Positions 44,209 to 57,794 of a stretch of DNA of 64,000 nucleotides are shown in pieces. The notes below the pieces were generated by a model. It worked only from the letters and a program-made list of their open reading frames with translations, had not been told where the DNA came from and searched no databases. The translations under genes and the position numbers were made by a program. How positions within the stretch are numbered: position 1 is the first letter of the stretch; the number at the start of each line of letters is the position of its first letter. Origin of the DNA: Zea mays (Eukaryota > Streptophyta > Magnoliopsida > Poales > Poaceae); contig NC_050099.1 of assembly GCF_902167145.1 (NCBI RefSeq), positions 12,910,434 to 12,974,433 of the forward strand, read 5' to 3'.

Positions 44209-45688
44209 GGTTCATTAAGTTTTGATTTTGGTGTTTGATTAACAACATGACTATTTGGACTAATATTGTTTGCTAGTATACAAGTTATAGTTGAAATGGA
44301 TACAAGGTGGAGCTGGACTAAAGCAAAGTGATTATTTGAATGATCAAAGCATCAAGGAAGACATTAAAGCCATGTTTACAACTTGCAAGACATGCTAAGA
44401 GTCTAATACACTAAAGAGTAGAAGCCCAAACACAAAGACATAGACAAAATTGAAGCCACCAAAGTTAATACAAAAGGTGGTGAATTGGAATTGTCTCGTG
44501 ATTTTGGATCTTCTAAAATTAAAATGAATTTAGCTCTAAGTTGTAGAGCTTTGCATTAGATTTCCAAAATTTTCAAGATCATCAAAATCAGAGTTTAGAG
44601 CTAAAAGTTATCCTAAAATATGAAACTATGACATGTTAAAACAGTAAAAGCAACAACAACACTAAGGGTCTAACACCACCCTCTGAGTCCGATGCTCACA
44701 TGATTGAACTAAGCAGGGTCACAATATGTTTCAATGCGAAGAGTTCAACGCCCCTCTCTTGGTCCACTGCCTACAAAACTGAATTGAACAATAGCACCAT
44801 ATGGTCTGACGCTCCTAGAAAAAGTTGTAGCCACTAGTTTGTGGAGTTGGGGATATTTATACCCCTCTATTTGGAAGAATGTGCTACAGACGAGGTAAGT
44901 GTATGGAGAGTTGCAGCGCATCCATTAGTGTTCTAGCTACCAAAATGGCTTAGGGAAACATTAGGCGACTAGTATAGGTGCTTTGCAAAGTGCTTAGTCT
45001 AGCTACACGACCACTTTATGCGCTTTCTCTAGGTTTAGGCCAGTATTTAGTGAGATTTATATATCTATTATCACTTGGTGCTTGTGTGCACAATTATTAT
45101 ACTCAAAGGGCTTATAGTATTGCAAGACCACACCAACCACGTCTATGGTGTGGCCACCACCATATATCAAAGGGAACAAGTCTCATGATAGTTTGGAAAG
45201 AAGCTCAATAGCGAAGATGGTGGAGAGTAGTGCGAGAGAGGCCATACCCACTTATGCATGGAAAAGGCCTGAGGGCTATCCATGGAGTTACCTAACCAGG
45301 AGCTTAGCTCCCGTGAGGGCATCCTTACAAGGGACTCAATTGAGGACTAGGGGAAGCGTGAGCTTCTCGATACCTTGGTAAACATATTGAAGTCGTCGAC
45401 GAGAATTTGCATCTATATTTCAATTAAGCTTCCACATTTTATTTATTTCTTACTTAGGTTGTGTGCTTAATTTCCTAATTTAGCTTGCTTGATTAGTTAT
45501 AGGATTAGAATCTAGGTTGCATAATTTTTATGATAGAGATAGCAAAACACCTATCAAAATTGTAGTTGCACATCTAAATAGATTATCTTCTTGCACATGT
45601 TTAGATTAGCTAAAAATTAGAGAATTTAGTTTAAGAAGTAGATTTTAAGTTGCCAAATTCACCCCCTCTAGGTGTTATGGTCCCTTCA
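44209..45688 (+). repeat. 5' LTR of a Ty1/copia (Sirevirus-like) element
   Basis: Ends CACCCCCTCTAGGTGTTATG...CCCTTCA, close to the known end of Sirevirus LTRs, and is followed after two bases by TGGTATAAGAGC (45691-45702), one base off the initiator-Met tRNA primer site TGGTATCAGAGC. A TATA-like TATTTATA lies near 44854. The left limit (TGGTTCATTAAG) is approximate. Confidence 0.72.
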
Positions 45689-45768
45689 AGTGGTATAAGA
45701 GCCAGTTGGCTTAACATGGACATTTGGCTTCACCACCATTTAGCTGACACTATTTAGAGTAGTTGGGA

Positions 45769-46455
45769 TGGATACCTCTAGGCCTCCGCACTTTGATAGC
45801 ACTAACTTTCCCTATTGGAGTGTAGAATAGATTGCTACCTAAAAGCAGTTGATTTAGGTGTTTGAGTAGTATCTCATGATGAAATGAAAACTCTAAAGAA
45901 TATCGAGAAATCAACAATGTGTGATAAAAAACTCATCTTAGTGCAAGAGCTAAAAATCGATTGTTTGAATATTTTAGCATGAATATTTTAACCAATTCAA
46001 CCTAACAAAAGCAAATGAAATTTGGTTAAAATTGCATGAGACCCATGATGACACAAGCAATGATTTTGACCAAAAACATTTCATAACTAAGCAAAGTTAT
46101 GATTGTTTCAAAATGAATGAAAATGAACTTGTTAGAGATATGTATTTAGGATTATATCTAATTATTAATGATATCAATCCTATAGTATTGACAAAGCTAA
46201 GAGACACCGATGTTGCGAGAAATATCATCTATGTGTTACCACATAACAAATATACAAACATCATCACCATCCTTCGCAACATGGAGGACCTAAGCACAAT
46301 GACCCCATCACTTGTCATTGATGAGTCGGTGGCATTTGAGATGTCACACAAGATGGGTCAAGAAGAAGCCACTTCATCAAACTTAGCTCTCACATTTGAT
46401 GATCATAAGAAGATGAAGGGGAAAGGCAACTTGAGACATGCTCAAGCTCCTCAAG
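45769..46455 (+). pseudogene. gag: Copia gag (UBN2 type), cut by a solo LTR
   Basis: ATG 45769 opens MDTSRPPHFDSTNFPYWS, the usual start of Sirevirus-type gag, then a stop follows. An open stretch at 46032-46450 shows the UBN2 gag core (CFKMNENELVRDMYLGL, NIIYVLPHNKY). At 46456 a giant solo LTR enters; the same frame family resumes at 52689 after the duplicated TCAAG. The part of gag with the zinc knuckle is not seen. Confidence 0.8.
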
Positions 46456-49400
46456 TGTCACACCCGGTTCCTAAGGGCAGAGCCGGATGCATCACATATG
46501 TGTGCCAGGATCTATTTCCACACATATGTTGACATCACAAGTGTAATATATCAAAAGAACAATGCATAGAAGCATAAATAACGATTATATTAACATATTA
46601 CACTTCGAACAGACATAATGTCTTAACCTTTATTCATCAAAGTACAGCGAAACATGGACATCCATCCACAGGAAGATGACCGGGGTTATCACTAGACTAG
46701 CATCCATGGAGCTCAACATCATAACTTCATCTGCAAACTTCTGATCAAAATTTAAGCAAGGGTGAGCTCACTTATGGTCGGGGCTCAGCAAGTGGGGGGG
46801 AATTAATGCAAGTTTAACAAGGTGTGGCTAAGGTTGAGCAGTAAGCATTTTAGTTTGTCAACATTTTATTAACAACACCTGTCTTACTAATAAGTGTGAA
46901 TCCCAAGTATTCCTATTAAACAAAGGTTTAAGAGTGAATCAAAAACACTTAAGTGAAACCACTTAAGCAAACCATTGGCAGATCATCGGATCTCGATTTA
47001 TTTCCATCTTCAATTTCAATTATCATGTGAGGAGTCTAGACTGCTCATAACCGTGAGCACAGCTGATATATCAGTTTTACACTCTGTAGAGGTGGCGCAT
47101 CTTTACCCATGAGTCACGATTCCCTTCTAGCCCAGGTTAGCTAGACTCGTATTCACTTACGAGGTGAATGGCTAGGGTCTCACTATGAGGCTTTTCCCTA
47201 GAGTCCTCATTATGCAAATGCTGGAAATGGTCAAACTGCATAGAGCACACCTAACGTAACCAACTTATAGTCCAGACTACAAGGTAAAGCTTTGGGAACT
47301 ATGCCTGTATCCAATCTGCCTGAGCCGAAACTATAAGCGCTTGCCAGATGCCCCCGTTCCGGTCGACCACGACCAGCACCCAACATAAGACTTCCCTAAT
47401 TATTTAGCCAAGGGCGTCCTATACCACCCTCATGGTAGCACTGTTTTCCCGGGTGGTCACTCCATGTTCTAATTAAATCATATGATATTGCTTAATCGTC
47501 AGATTAGCAACAATAATGTAAACTTACCATTTGGAACATTAATATCATAAACATGAGTGACTGCATAAATTTAAAGTTGTAGCAATAGCATAGCTACTTG
47601 ATTAGATCATAATCCTAGGTTAAACAAGGAGTAAGGTTGGAAAGGTTAGGTGTATCTAAATAGGTAACCCATCAAATTATGCATATATATATCCAAAAAT
47701 AAACTTTATTAAATGTATTATTTGGGATCAAACAGAGTATGCAGAGGGAGAAGTCCACTTGCCTTGCTTATTGAAAACTTGAGGTTCTTCCACGGATAGG
47801 AATAGATCTTGATTCTTAACTACTAGATCAGCCACTGAATATCACACAAACAAACAAGAAGAACCAACACCACTCAATAACATACAACATTCACCATACG
47901 TAAAGCTAAAAGAAAGCCTAACGAAAAGAGCGTTCGCTTTTCAAAAGCATTACACGCACGGGTTATAACAAAAAGGTATTCTTTCAAAAATGTGTGATCT
48001 ATACTTTATAAAACAAGACATGAGCTTATAAATATCTTAATTAAAATATACAAATATTAGGTTCACCAATTTAATCTTTTATAAAATGTCATATGTGATA
48101 TGTCTAAGATTAAGGGCTTATAAGATGATAAAACATGTTATAACAATATTAAACCTTTTTAACCTTTTAGAAAAGATATAAGTTATATATCTAAGGTTAA
48201 TGAGCTACGAAACACGTTATTAATTTTAGAAGCATTATGGAACATATTATAAATCATTGTTAAACATTCACTTATGATAAACTAAGATATAAGTCTAAAT
48301 AGGTTTTATATGAAAAGATCATTATTATTAAACACCTATTTTATGAAAAACTAGGTTATAGACCCTTAAGTGGATTTTCATGCAAAAGATAATGAACAAA
48401 TAACTATCTTTTAATTTCATTAGAAAACACATAGCCTATATTATTATATTCGGAGTCAATATATAAAGTAACATTTTAAGTTATAAAAGAACTTAAACTC
48501 TTATTACTTTATTTTATTCCTTTAGGAAAAGCTAAGTGATTCGTATATAATGTGGACTAAATTCTATGAAATCATTAATCGTGTCATAAATCTAGTTAAG
48601 AACAAATTGACTATAGATTTGATTAATAAATTATGATAAATAATAATTAATCTATTAATTATCTTTAATTCTATTGTAGGAACAAATGATCTAAATGATC
48701 TAATTCATTAGAAAGGAAATTATGTATAAACTATCATTTTAGTTTATAAAAGCAATAACCCTTGTTATCTTTTAATTAAGAAAATATAAATAATCTATTA
48801 ATTGGACATATATTTATCTTCTATTTTAATAAGAAACATATGGTCTACATATTCTTTTAAGTTTCTATTTAATACGGATATACTTAAACATCTATAACGA
48901 ACCTTATTAAATCAAAAACATGATATCTATTAAAAAAGTCATTTTAAAGTTAGAAACAAATTATCTAATTCTTTAGTAAGAAACCTATGTTTACCAATAT
49001 AACTATCAATTTCTTTATTAGAAAAGTATGAGTGCCTAGTTAAGTCATTTTAACATTATTATAAATTCTACTCTTTCGGTTTTCTCCTTTCTTTCTTAAC
49101 TAAAAATTGTTTATTTATAATTCTTCTGACATTAATATACTAAGAATTAATTGTAAATTACTAAATGAGATTTTAATAACATATTTATGGTTATTATGAC
49201 ATATATAAATATTTTACTAATTCTAAGTAATTTAAGTGTTATACTTATGAATACATTTATTATGACTAGTAACATATATATTTTCATTTGATCGGAACTA
49301 CGTGGCTTAGTATTTCTTCAAACTGCATAGAGCACACCTAACGTAACCAAGTTATAGTCCAGACTACAGGGTAAAGCTTTGGGAACTATGCCCGTATCCA

Positions 49401-52400
49401 ATCTGCCTGAGCCGGAACTATTAGCGCTTGCCAGATGCCCCCGTTCCGGTCGATCACGACCAGCACCCAACATAAGACTTCCCTAGTTATTTAGCCAAGG
49501 GCGTCCCATACCACCCTCATGATAGCACTGTTTTCCCGGGTGGTCACTCCATGTTCTAATTAAATCATATGATATTGCTTAATCATCGGATTAGCAACAA
49601 TAATGTAAACTTACCATTTGGAACATTAATATCATAAACATGAGTGACTGCATAAATTTAAAGTTGTAGCAATAGTATAGCTACTTGATTAGATCATAAT
49701 CCCAGGTTAAACAAGGAGTAAGGTTGGAAAGGTTAGGTGTATCTAAATAGGTAACCCGTGAAATTATGCATATATATATATATCCAAAAATAAACTTTAT
49801 TAAATGTATTATTTGGGATCAAACAGAGTATGCAGAGGGAGAAGTCCACTTGCCTTGCTTATTGAAAACTTGATGTTCTTCCACGGATAGGAATAGATCT
49901 TGATTCTTAACTACTAGATCAGCCACTGAATATCACACAAACAAACAAGAAGAACCAACACCACTCAATAACATACAACATTCATCATACGTAAAGCTAA
50001 AAGAAAGCCTAACGAAAAGAGTGTTCGCTTTTCAAAAGCATTACACGCACGGGTTATAATAAAAAGGTATTCTTTCAAAAATGTGTGATCTATACTTTAT
50101 AAAACAAGACATGAGCTTATAAATATCTTAATTAAAATATACAAATATTAGGTTCACCAATTTAATCTTTTATAAAACGTCATATGTGATATGTCTAAGA
50201 TTAAGGGCTTATAAGATGATAAAACATGTTATAACAATATTAAACCTTTTTAACCTTTTAGAAAAGATATAAGTTATATATCTAAGGTTAATGAGCTACG
50301 AAACACGTTATTAATTTTAGAAGCATTATGGAACATATTATAAATCATTGTTAAACATTCACTTATGATAAACTAAGATATAAGTCTAAATAGGTTTTAT
50401 ATGAAAAGATCATTATTATTAAACACCTATTTTATGAAAAACTAGGTTATAGGCCCTTAAGTGGATTTTCATGCAAAAGTTAATGAACAAATAACTATCT
50501 TTTAATTTCATTAGAAAACACATAGCCTATATTATTATATTCGGAGTCAATATATAAAGTAACATTTTAAGTTATAAAAGAACTTAAACTCTTATTACTT
50601 TATTTTATTCCTTTAGGAAAAGCTAAGTGATTCGTATATAATGTGGACTAAATTCTATGAAATCATTAATCGTGTCATAAATCTAGTTAAGAACAAATTG
50701 ACTATAGATTTGATTAATAAATTATGATAAAGGATAATTAATATATTAGTTATCTTTAATTCTATTGTAGGAACAAATGATCTAAATGATCTAATTCATT
50801 AGAAAGGAAATTATGTATAAACTATCATTTTAGTTTATAAAAGCAATGACCCTTGTTATCTTTTAATTAAGAAAATATAAATAATCTATTAATTGGACAT
50901 ATATTTATATTCTATTTTTAATAAGAAACATATGGTCTACATATTCTTTTAAGTTTCTATTTAATACGGATATACTTAAACATCTATAACGAACCTTATT
51001 AAATCAAAAACATGATATCTATTAAAAAGGTCATTTTAAAGTTAGAAACAAATTATCTAACTCTTTAGTAAGAAACCTATGTTTACCAATATAACTATCA
51101 ATTTCTTTATTAGAAAAGTATGAGTGCCTAGTTAAGTCATTTTAACATTATTATAAATTCTACTCTTTCGGTTTTCTCCTTTCTTTCTTAAATAGAATTT
51201 ATACGTATAACTAAAAATTGTTTATTTATAATTCTTCTGACATTAATATACTAAGAATTAATTGTAAATTACTAAATGAGACTTTTAATAACATATTTAT
51301 GGTTATTATGACATAGATAAATATTTTACTAATTCTAAGTAATTTAAGTGCTATACTTATGAATACATTTATTATGACTAGTAACATCTATATTTTCATT
51401 TGACCGGAACTACGTGGCTTAGTATTTCTTCTATTTCTTCATGCAAATAAGTTTACATTTAAAATACTACTAACAATTATCGTTCCACACACACTAAAGT
51501 GTAATTAAATCTGTAAACGTTTTCTAGTATGAAAATCACCGAGGTGGTGAATAGTGACTGTATTCATTTTTAGAATTAATTTAAAATATGATTTAGAAAA
51601 TAAATCAACATTTTGGGGTTGTCTTCAACCTTGGGATGAACGACGGACGGGTTTGGGCGTGCGTCTAGGGAAAGGCTCGGTACGACGGGTGCGTAGCTCC
51701 GGCGAGCTCCACGGGCTCCGGCGACGACGGCGGTGGCTCTAATGGCGTGGAGAGTGAGAGAGAGTAGGGGCGAGCTCGGGTAGGGAGGAGAAGAGAGGAG
51801 CTTTGCGTGGGTTTTATAGAGGAGAGGGAGAGAGAGAAAGGGTCGGTCGGGGAGGGAGAGATGTATGGCCGGCGGGTTCAAGGCGGTCATCAATGGAGGG
51901 AGGTAATGGGGAGAAGAAACGGTTGTCTTGAAGCTCCATTAACGAAGGAAGAAACGGACGCGCGGGCTTCGGTCGGGGTCGGCTGGCGGCTCCATGGGCG
52001 AGGTCGGCTCGGGTGGCTGCAGGCGCAGTCCTGGGCGCGGTCGAGGTCACGCCTGAGCTGCTCGGTGGTTGCGCGGGGTCGGGGAAGGGAGCGAGGGGCG
52101 CTCGGGGTCGCACAGTGCTAGCGTCGGGTCGGCTGGGGCGGGCTCCTGGCGCGGGCAGGGCGGCTGCGCGTCGGTGCTGGACGTCGCGCCTGGGCGGTCG
52201 GAAGCAGGGCAGGGGCGACACTGCTTGGGGAGAGTAGCGAGGGGGGGAGGAGAGAGAAAGGCAGGGTGGCGGTGTGTTTGGAAACAGGGTGGCGGTGGCT
52301 AGGTTAGGGAGCAGGGCGCGCGGCTGATGCTTGTTGGGCCTAATGGGTAGTTATGGTTAGGGTTAGTTAGGTTTTCTTTTTTTTTCTATTTCCTTTTCTA

Positions 52401-52683
52401 AATTCAAAATATATTTTAAATAACCCTAAAATTCATAATAGTTATACCAAAATTATTTATAAATGAAATATTTATTTTTGGACTAGTAACTATTATATAT
52501 ATTATTTACTAGGATTTTCATTTAAGAAGAAATACTATTAAATATCCAAAAATCAACCATGCGCAATAAAAAATTATTCCAAATGAAATAAATAACAAAC
52601 ACTTCAATGAAAATTTTATTACCATAATTACCATTAATAAACTAACTGCATTATTTTTATTTAATGGTTTTTATAGTGTTACA
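46456..52683 (-). mobile_element. Giant gypsy-type solo LTR (6.2 kb) with internal duplication
   Basis: Bounded by TGTCACACCCGG (46456) and TGTTACA (52683), flanked by TCAAG on both sides (46451-46455, 52684-52688). No primer site, polypurine tract or coding domain lies inside. The same family is at 54780-57794, 57795-58663 and 59906-63300; there, primer site and polypurine tract show the family runs on the minus strand, so this LTR starts TGTAACA at 52683. Its size includes a 2.1-kb tandem duplication. A GC-rich block (about 51640-52330) near its start gives overlapping open frames without domains. Confidence 0.85.
47231..51431. repeat. 2.1-kb tandem duplication inside the solo LTR
   Basis: Copy 1 at 47231-49317 and copy 2 at 49318-51431, near-identical throughout. 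Both begin AACTGCATAGAGCACACC and end ACGTGGCTTAGTATTTCTTC. Differences include a 19-bp stretch present only in copy 2 (near 51190) and a longer TA run near 49775. Confidence 0.95.
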
Positions 52684-52688
52684 TCAAG

Positions 52689-53231
52689 CCTCCACCTCAT
52701 GCACAGTCCTCCACAAGCACCAAGCTAGATAAGTGTGGGTAATCACCAAGAATAAAAAAAATCCCAAGTCATAAAAAACAATATAGTGCCATCAAAGGAA
52801 AACTCTTAATTATAATGCACTAGAATGCTCTCTATCACATAAATGTGATCAAAACGTTAGCCAACGAGATTGAGGGGTTGCTTGAGCTCTGTGTATGCCA
52901 AAATATTAGTCGAAGGTGCTAAGTGACTCAAAAGAGTATGTCAATCCACTATTTATAAATCCCAAGAGCCAAATAACAATTGGACAAAAGGTTCCTAGGC
53001 TATGGGCGTATCAAACCTCTTTGGTGTTTAGTGTTCATTAGACACCCTAATGGTCAAAATTCCAACGACTCTCAAACTAGCTATAGACACACATCTAGTG
53101 AACTTATCCGGTGCATACTAGATAGATCCAGTGAGTACAAATGTCAAAGGTGCTAGATTGCAAGCTCTCTAGTAGAATACAATGGTACCTCAATCTAGTG
53201 TTTCACCGGACTTGGCTGTTGCATGCTTATT
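52689..53231. other. Copia flank and probable LTR fragment
   Basis: The first bases continue the copia gag interrupted at 46455 (Pro/Ser-rich). From about 52790 the sequence, with a TATTTATA near 52950, looks like part of another copia LTR. No ends or open frame were identified. Confidence 0.4.
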
Positions 53232-53602
53232 TACTTTGTTCTTCATCACATTAGGAGTTGGAATAATTTAGATCTATTTTAGCTTTCCCCCAGTCTCATT
53301 CTTCATCCCTCTTCGACTCTATGTCGTCTAGGAATGCCTCGAGTGGCCTGCCGACCCTAGAGCACGCCTTGTAACTCTCCTCCTCGACGGGGTCCCTCCT
53401 AGGAGGTGAGTTCTAGGGTCTCTTTGACCCTACGCCATCGTGGACCTCTAGGTCCTACGTGGATCATCCGAAGTGACACAAAGAAGAGTCGCTCCTGAAG
53501 CAAGGTTATGGATCGTCCAGCCCCAGGTCGTGGACCATCTACGCTCCTGTAAAGAGCACCACTAGGTGGTTCACCCTAGTGTTTGGCCTCAAATCAGAGC
53601 CA
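53232..53602 (+). repeat. 5' LTR end of a third gypsy element of the same gag family
   Basis: Similar to 41650-42018 and 37760-38123: CTCTTCGACTCTA, then AACTCTCCTCCTCGACGGGGT, and an end near GAGCCAAAA. A 7-nt spacer and TGGTGACTCCACTAGGGAC (53613-53631) follow, the family primer site. The left part of the LTR is missing. Confidence 0.75.
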
Positions 53603-53649
53603 AAACACTTTTTGGTGACTCCACTAGGGACACGTATTTTCCGAGATTA

Positions 53650-54780
53650 GCCATAGATGGCTGGTTCAAAGCATCGCACTGTAGTTTCCCCAACAACATC
53701 ATGAAGTTGACTCTTGAAAGTCTGTCGGTTGAGTATCAATAGCTATTCGAATACTTCACAAGACAATGAAGAGAAGAAGTGCTATGGAGACAAGACCAAG
53801 AGCTCAACGAGGCAAAGGATAAGTACCTAGCATACTTCAAGTTGGACCAGTATCAGAAGATCGTTCGACAAGGGGAGTTCGACATGACATCTCTTCTACC
53901 CACCACACCTGCCCCCAATGTAAGTAAAACTGATGATATCCAATACCTTGGGCAATATGTGGATGAGCAACGGGATCAATTAAAAGAATACATGGGGGCA
54001 TGGAAGAAACATATAAAAGGATGACACGAGCATTTAAAAAATCTGTTGGTTCTAATTTCCATCACATGATATTGATGCTAGGGCCACCACACAACAATCA
54101 TCAGCTACAAATAAGCATTCACAAACCCAGCCATCTTATGACATGTCGATGAACTCATCTATCGAGCAATGACAACCTCCTCCACTAATTTGGGATAAAC
54201 CCATAGTTTCACACATAGCCGGACCATACGAGCCTGATCTTGGACTGTCTGGTCCATCGACAGATGGTCACATCCTTTACGACGAACCACTCAGAGCCGC
54301 ACCAAGGCTGATGTATACTTCACAAGGGCTAACAGAAACACTCGGACCGTCCAGCTATACGTGTGGACCCGAGTACACCAAACCGTCCAACAATGAGTAC
54401 ACAGAATAGGGTGCAGACTATCACCCATAATCCTTCCATCTGCCACAACAAATTTCTCCATACCACTTATGGCTCCTCAATGTCGTAATATGGCTCCACC
54501 TACATATGTGAGTGCACTTTTCGGCCCCTATAAGACTGGAAAGAATTATTGCACAATATGGGGCGCCTATAGCTAATATAAACACACCATAAAATCATAT
54601 GCCCCAGTACCCATGAGCAAGAGGTCGACACAATGATACACGACCACATGCACCTTTAGTTCCAAGTGCCACCATTGACATAGTGAGAGAAGAAATATCT
54701 GAGCATTATGAGACAAACTCGGAGTTAGCATGACCCACGGCTGGAAAGCATTATTCATCATCAGTAACCATCATGATAAA
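53650..54780 (+). pseudogene. gag: gag of the third gypsy element, N-terminal part
   Basis: Decayed gag matching 38186-39550 and 36811-35760. Best stretch is 53779-54024 (FKLDQYQKIVRQGEFDM, NVSKTDDIQYLGQYVDEQR). At about 54680-54750 an EEI...KLGVS-like segment is still seen, then the sequence changes to giant-LTR family DNA. Contains stops throughout. Confidence 0.72.
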
Positions 54781-57700
54781 GTATCTAGAGTTACTCTAAT
54801 CAAAGAGGATCCCAAGGCTGCTCTTGACCGTGAGCACGGCTGATATACCAGTTTCTAACACTCTACGGAGGTTGCACACTTTACCCATGAGTCGTGATTC
54901 CCATTCTGCCAGGGGATCATGACTCCCCATTGATCACTTCCAAGGTGACCTGGCAGGGTCTCACTACGTAGCTTTTACAAAGATTCCCCAAAGGTCATAG
55001 CCGCTTGTTAGGTTTCTCCAGTTTGATAAACACATTACTTCTCCCCACATGTAGAGTGACTAACAAAACCAAATCGAACGGACCTCGGCAACCAGCCTTA
55101 GCAGAGCAAGTATTGTACCCGGACCCCATTGATGGCCCTACGACGAAGCCAACTACACCTCAAGTTCCACTAATTAATCAGCTAAGGACGTCCCATTCCA
55201 CCCTCATGGTTGTACTGTTATCCCGGGTGGTTACTCAACGAACAGGTCCTTACGGATAGGTACTCAGGAAATAGCCTGAGTCCCCTAAAGTATCACAAGA
55301 TCATCATCGGGATTACATCATTGTCTCATAAATATTCACATCATGTTCGTTGATTTAAAGTAAAGCAATAGCATAAAGCTAACCATAATAACCCAAAAAA
55401 GGTAACAAGAGCAGGGTAAATACAGACTAGTCAATCCTTAGGTTTCAATAAAGTAATGTGGGACGGTGAATTATAAAGTAAGTAGGACATAGTAGGTCCG
55501 AGGACACTTGCCTTCACCAGGTTATTGCTTTGGAAGATCTTCGGCAACACACTCAAGAACCACAAGCTGCTCGTTGTCTAAACAAAGCGATCATGCATTC
55601 AGTACATTTGAATAAAGACAAATGAACAATACACTAAACATGTACAAACAAGTGAACAGAAGCTCGAAAGAATAATATAAACACAAGAGGTAGACTTAGG
55701 TTCTAGGGTGGACTAATACACCTAGAGGTTCGTGACTCTATAAGTATTACTTATCTCAATAGATTACAAAACCTAACTTCATTTATCTTAAGGAGACGCA
55801 AAAATTATACCAGGGATAGATTCATACATTCCATATTATTAATCTCACAAAGTTAAACATCTAATTACCATTAGGGTTTTCCTTTAATAAACAAACCATC
55901 ACTAATACTAATCTATAGCATAGGCATAAAATTAATATGTGCAGATAGTGAATGCTTATAATTTAAACAGATAGAAAATAATCTTATGAACATTTTGCAA
56001 TCTGAATCACTCAATTTGGAGTTCATATGCAAAAGATATGAAATAAACAAGTTTTGGAAATCAAAATACAAAACTAGGTCTAATTCTGCGATTAACTAAA
56101 AGGTCAGGGGTCTTTTTGCAAGAATACAGGGGCCTACGCGCGAAACTGAGGGACGACGAGTTGAATCTCAGAAACCCGAGGGGCTTTTTAGCAAATCTAC
56201 CGCGCGAAGGGGTATTGGCTAAACTCGACCGCACGATCGCGAACGAACGACCGTGATTAAATCCGAGCGTGTGCGCCCGTGGACGGGCGAGCGCGTCTGA
56301 CAGGCGAGACAGGGGTGTCAGCGACCTGAGGGTGAGCGGACTGATCGACCGGGCCTAGCAGAAGAACGCGAGTGAGGGTGCGGATCCGAGAGGCCAGATC
56401 TGAATCGAACAGTAGAGATCGAGTTAGGTTTAATAGAATCCAGGTCATCAGATCGCAGATGGACGCCTGAGATCTGATGGCGGGCTTGGGCTGGGTTACT
56501 AGCCTGCTCGCGCCGTCGCTGCCAGACTCAGCAGCGAAGTTTCGCCAGAGGCGAGGGCACGACCACGGCGAGGTCCTGGGATGCTGGGAAAGGCCTCATG
56601 CGAGCTTGGGGTGACACGACGGACTCAGCCACGGGCACGACACCGACGCAGAGGCACCAGAGGATGTGATCCGCAGCGGAGCAGCTCCAACCGTGGCGCA
56701 GTTCACTCCAGCGACCGATTGCGCGGACAACAGGACAGTACACGGGAAATTAAGAGCGTGGGGGAGTTGCTCACCTCGAGAGGGAACTCTGGAGCACTTG
56801 AGCAACAGCAAGGACGCAGGGAGGCCTTGAGTCGACGGTGGCGGAGTTTTGGCTGCACGGTGAAAAGGCCGGTGAGCACGGACCGGGCGAAACAGAGGGG
56901 CTGGGGGCAAACTAGAGGGTGTCTCACGTTGCTGGCGAGGAGGCGGAGCTCATCGAGGCAACGGACGCGGTACAAGCTCGACGGCGGCCACAAAACAGAC
57001 AACGGACCACGACAAAGCTCCACGGGTGCGCGCGCAGTGCGAGAGAGGTGCGAGGGGGGGTTTGCTGAGGGTGCAACTGAGCGAGTGAGTGGGTGCGAGC
57101 TCCAGAAAAGGGGTCAGAAGCGTGAGGGAGTGGCCGGGAAATGCGCGTTGTGGGCGCGTCCATGGCGGGGAGCACGAGCGGTAGGTTAGGGAAGGGGAGG
57201 TGGGTGACAGGTGGGGTCCGCCAGCCAGCGAGAGCGGACGCGCGAACAGGAGGTCAACGCTGACAGAGCGGACCCACCGAGCAGCTTGAGAGAACGGGCG
57301 CGCGCACGAAAGAATCGACGCCGACAGGCCGGTCCCATCGGGCAGAGAGAGGGAGTGAGAGAGCGCGCGGGCGAAGGAACTGGCGTTGATAGGTGGGGGC
57401 CACCTGTCAGGCGGAGTGGGCACGCGCGCGGCCCCGCTGGGCTGGATTGGGTTGAGTTGGACCGAAATCAGTTTTTCTTTTTCCCTGGAATTTCTAATGC
57501 TTTTTCTTTTTATTTTTCTCTATGGATTTCAAATTAAATTCAAACCAAATTCAAATTCAAACTAATTCAAACATATGCATCAAACAAAAGAATAATTTAG
57601 GCTCAACATGATGCAACATTTCATGACTCACATGGGTTTTGACAAAATAAATGATTATTCCCTCACCTAATTGACATAACTCTAATCAAAAGGGAGAGAG

Positions 57701-57794
57701 AGAGGGAGTCTAGAGAGAGAGAGAAGAGGTAACACCTAAATTTGGTAGGCATTTAGAGAAGAATTTTTCATTCCCCCAAATTCAGGGTGTTACA
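54780..57794 (-). mobile_element. Truncated giant LTR, copy A
   Basis: From GACCGTGAGCACGGCTGATA (about 54828) onward it follows the giant LTR family. It ends GGTGTTACA at 57794. The first few hundred bases of the family (TGTCACACCCGG side) are missing. The GC-rich block (56100-57450) gives long overlapping open frames on both strands with no domain. Confidence 0.75.

Noticed and set aside
51576..52302. Frames in the GC-rich part of the giant solo LTR
   Set aside because: Repeated block in three LTR copies, frames not conserved between the copies.
56257..57537. Frames up to 202 codons
   Set aside because: Inside truncated LTR copy A; composition effect, Arg-rich products without domains.
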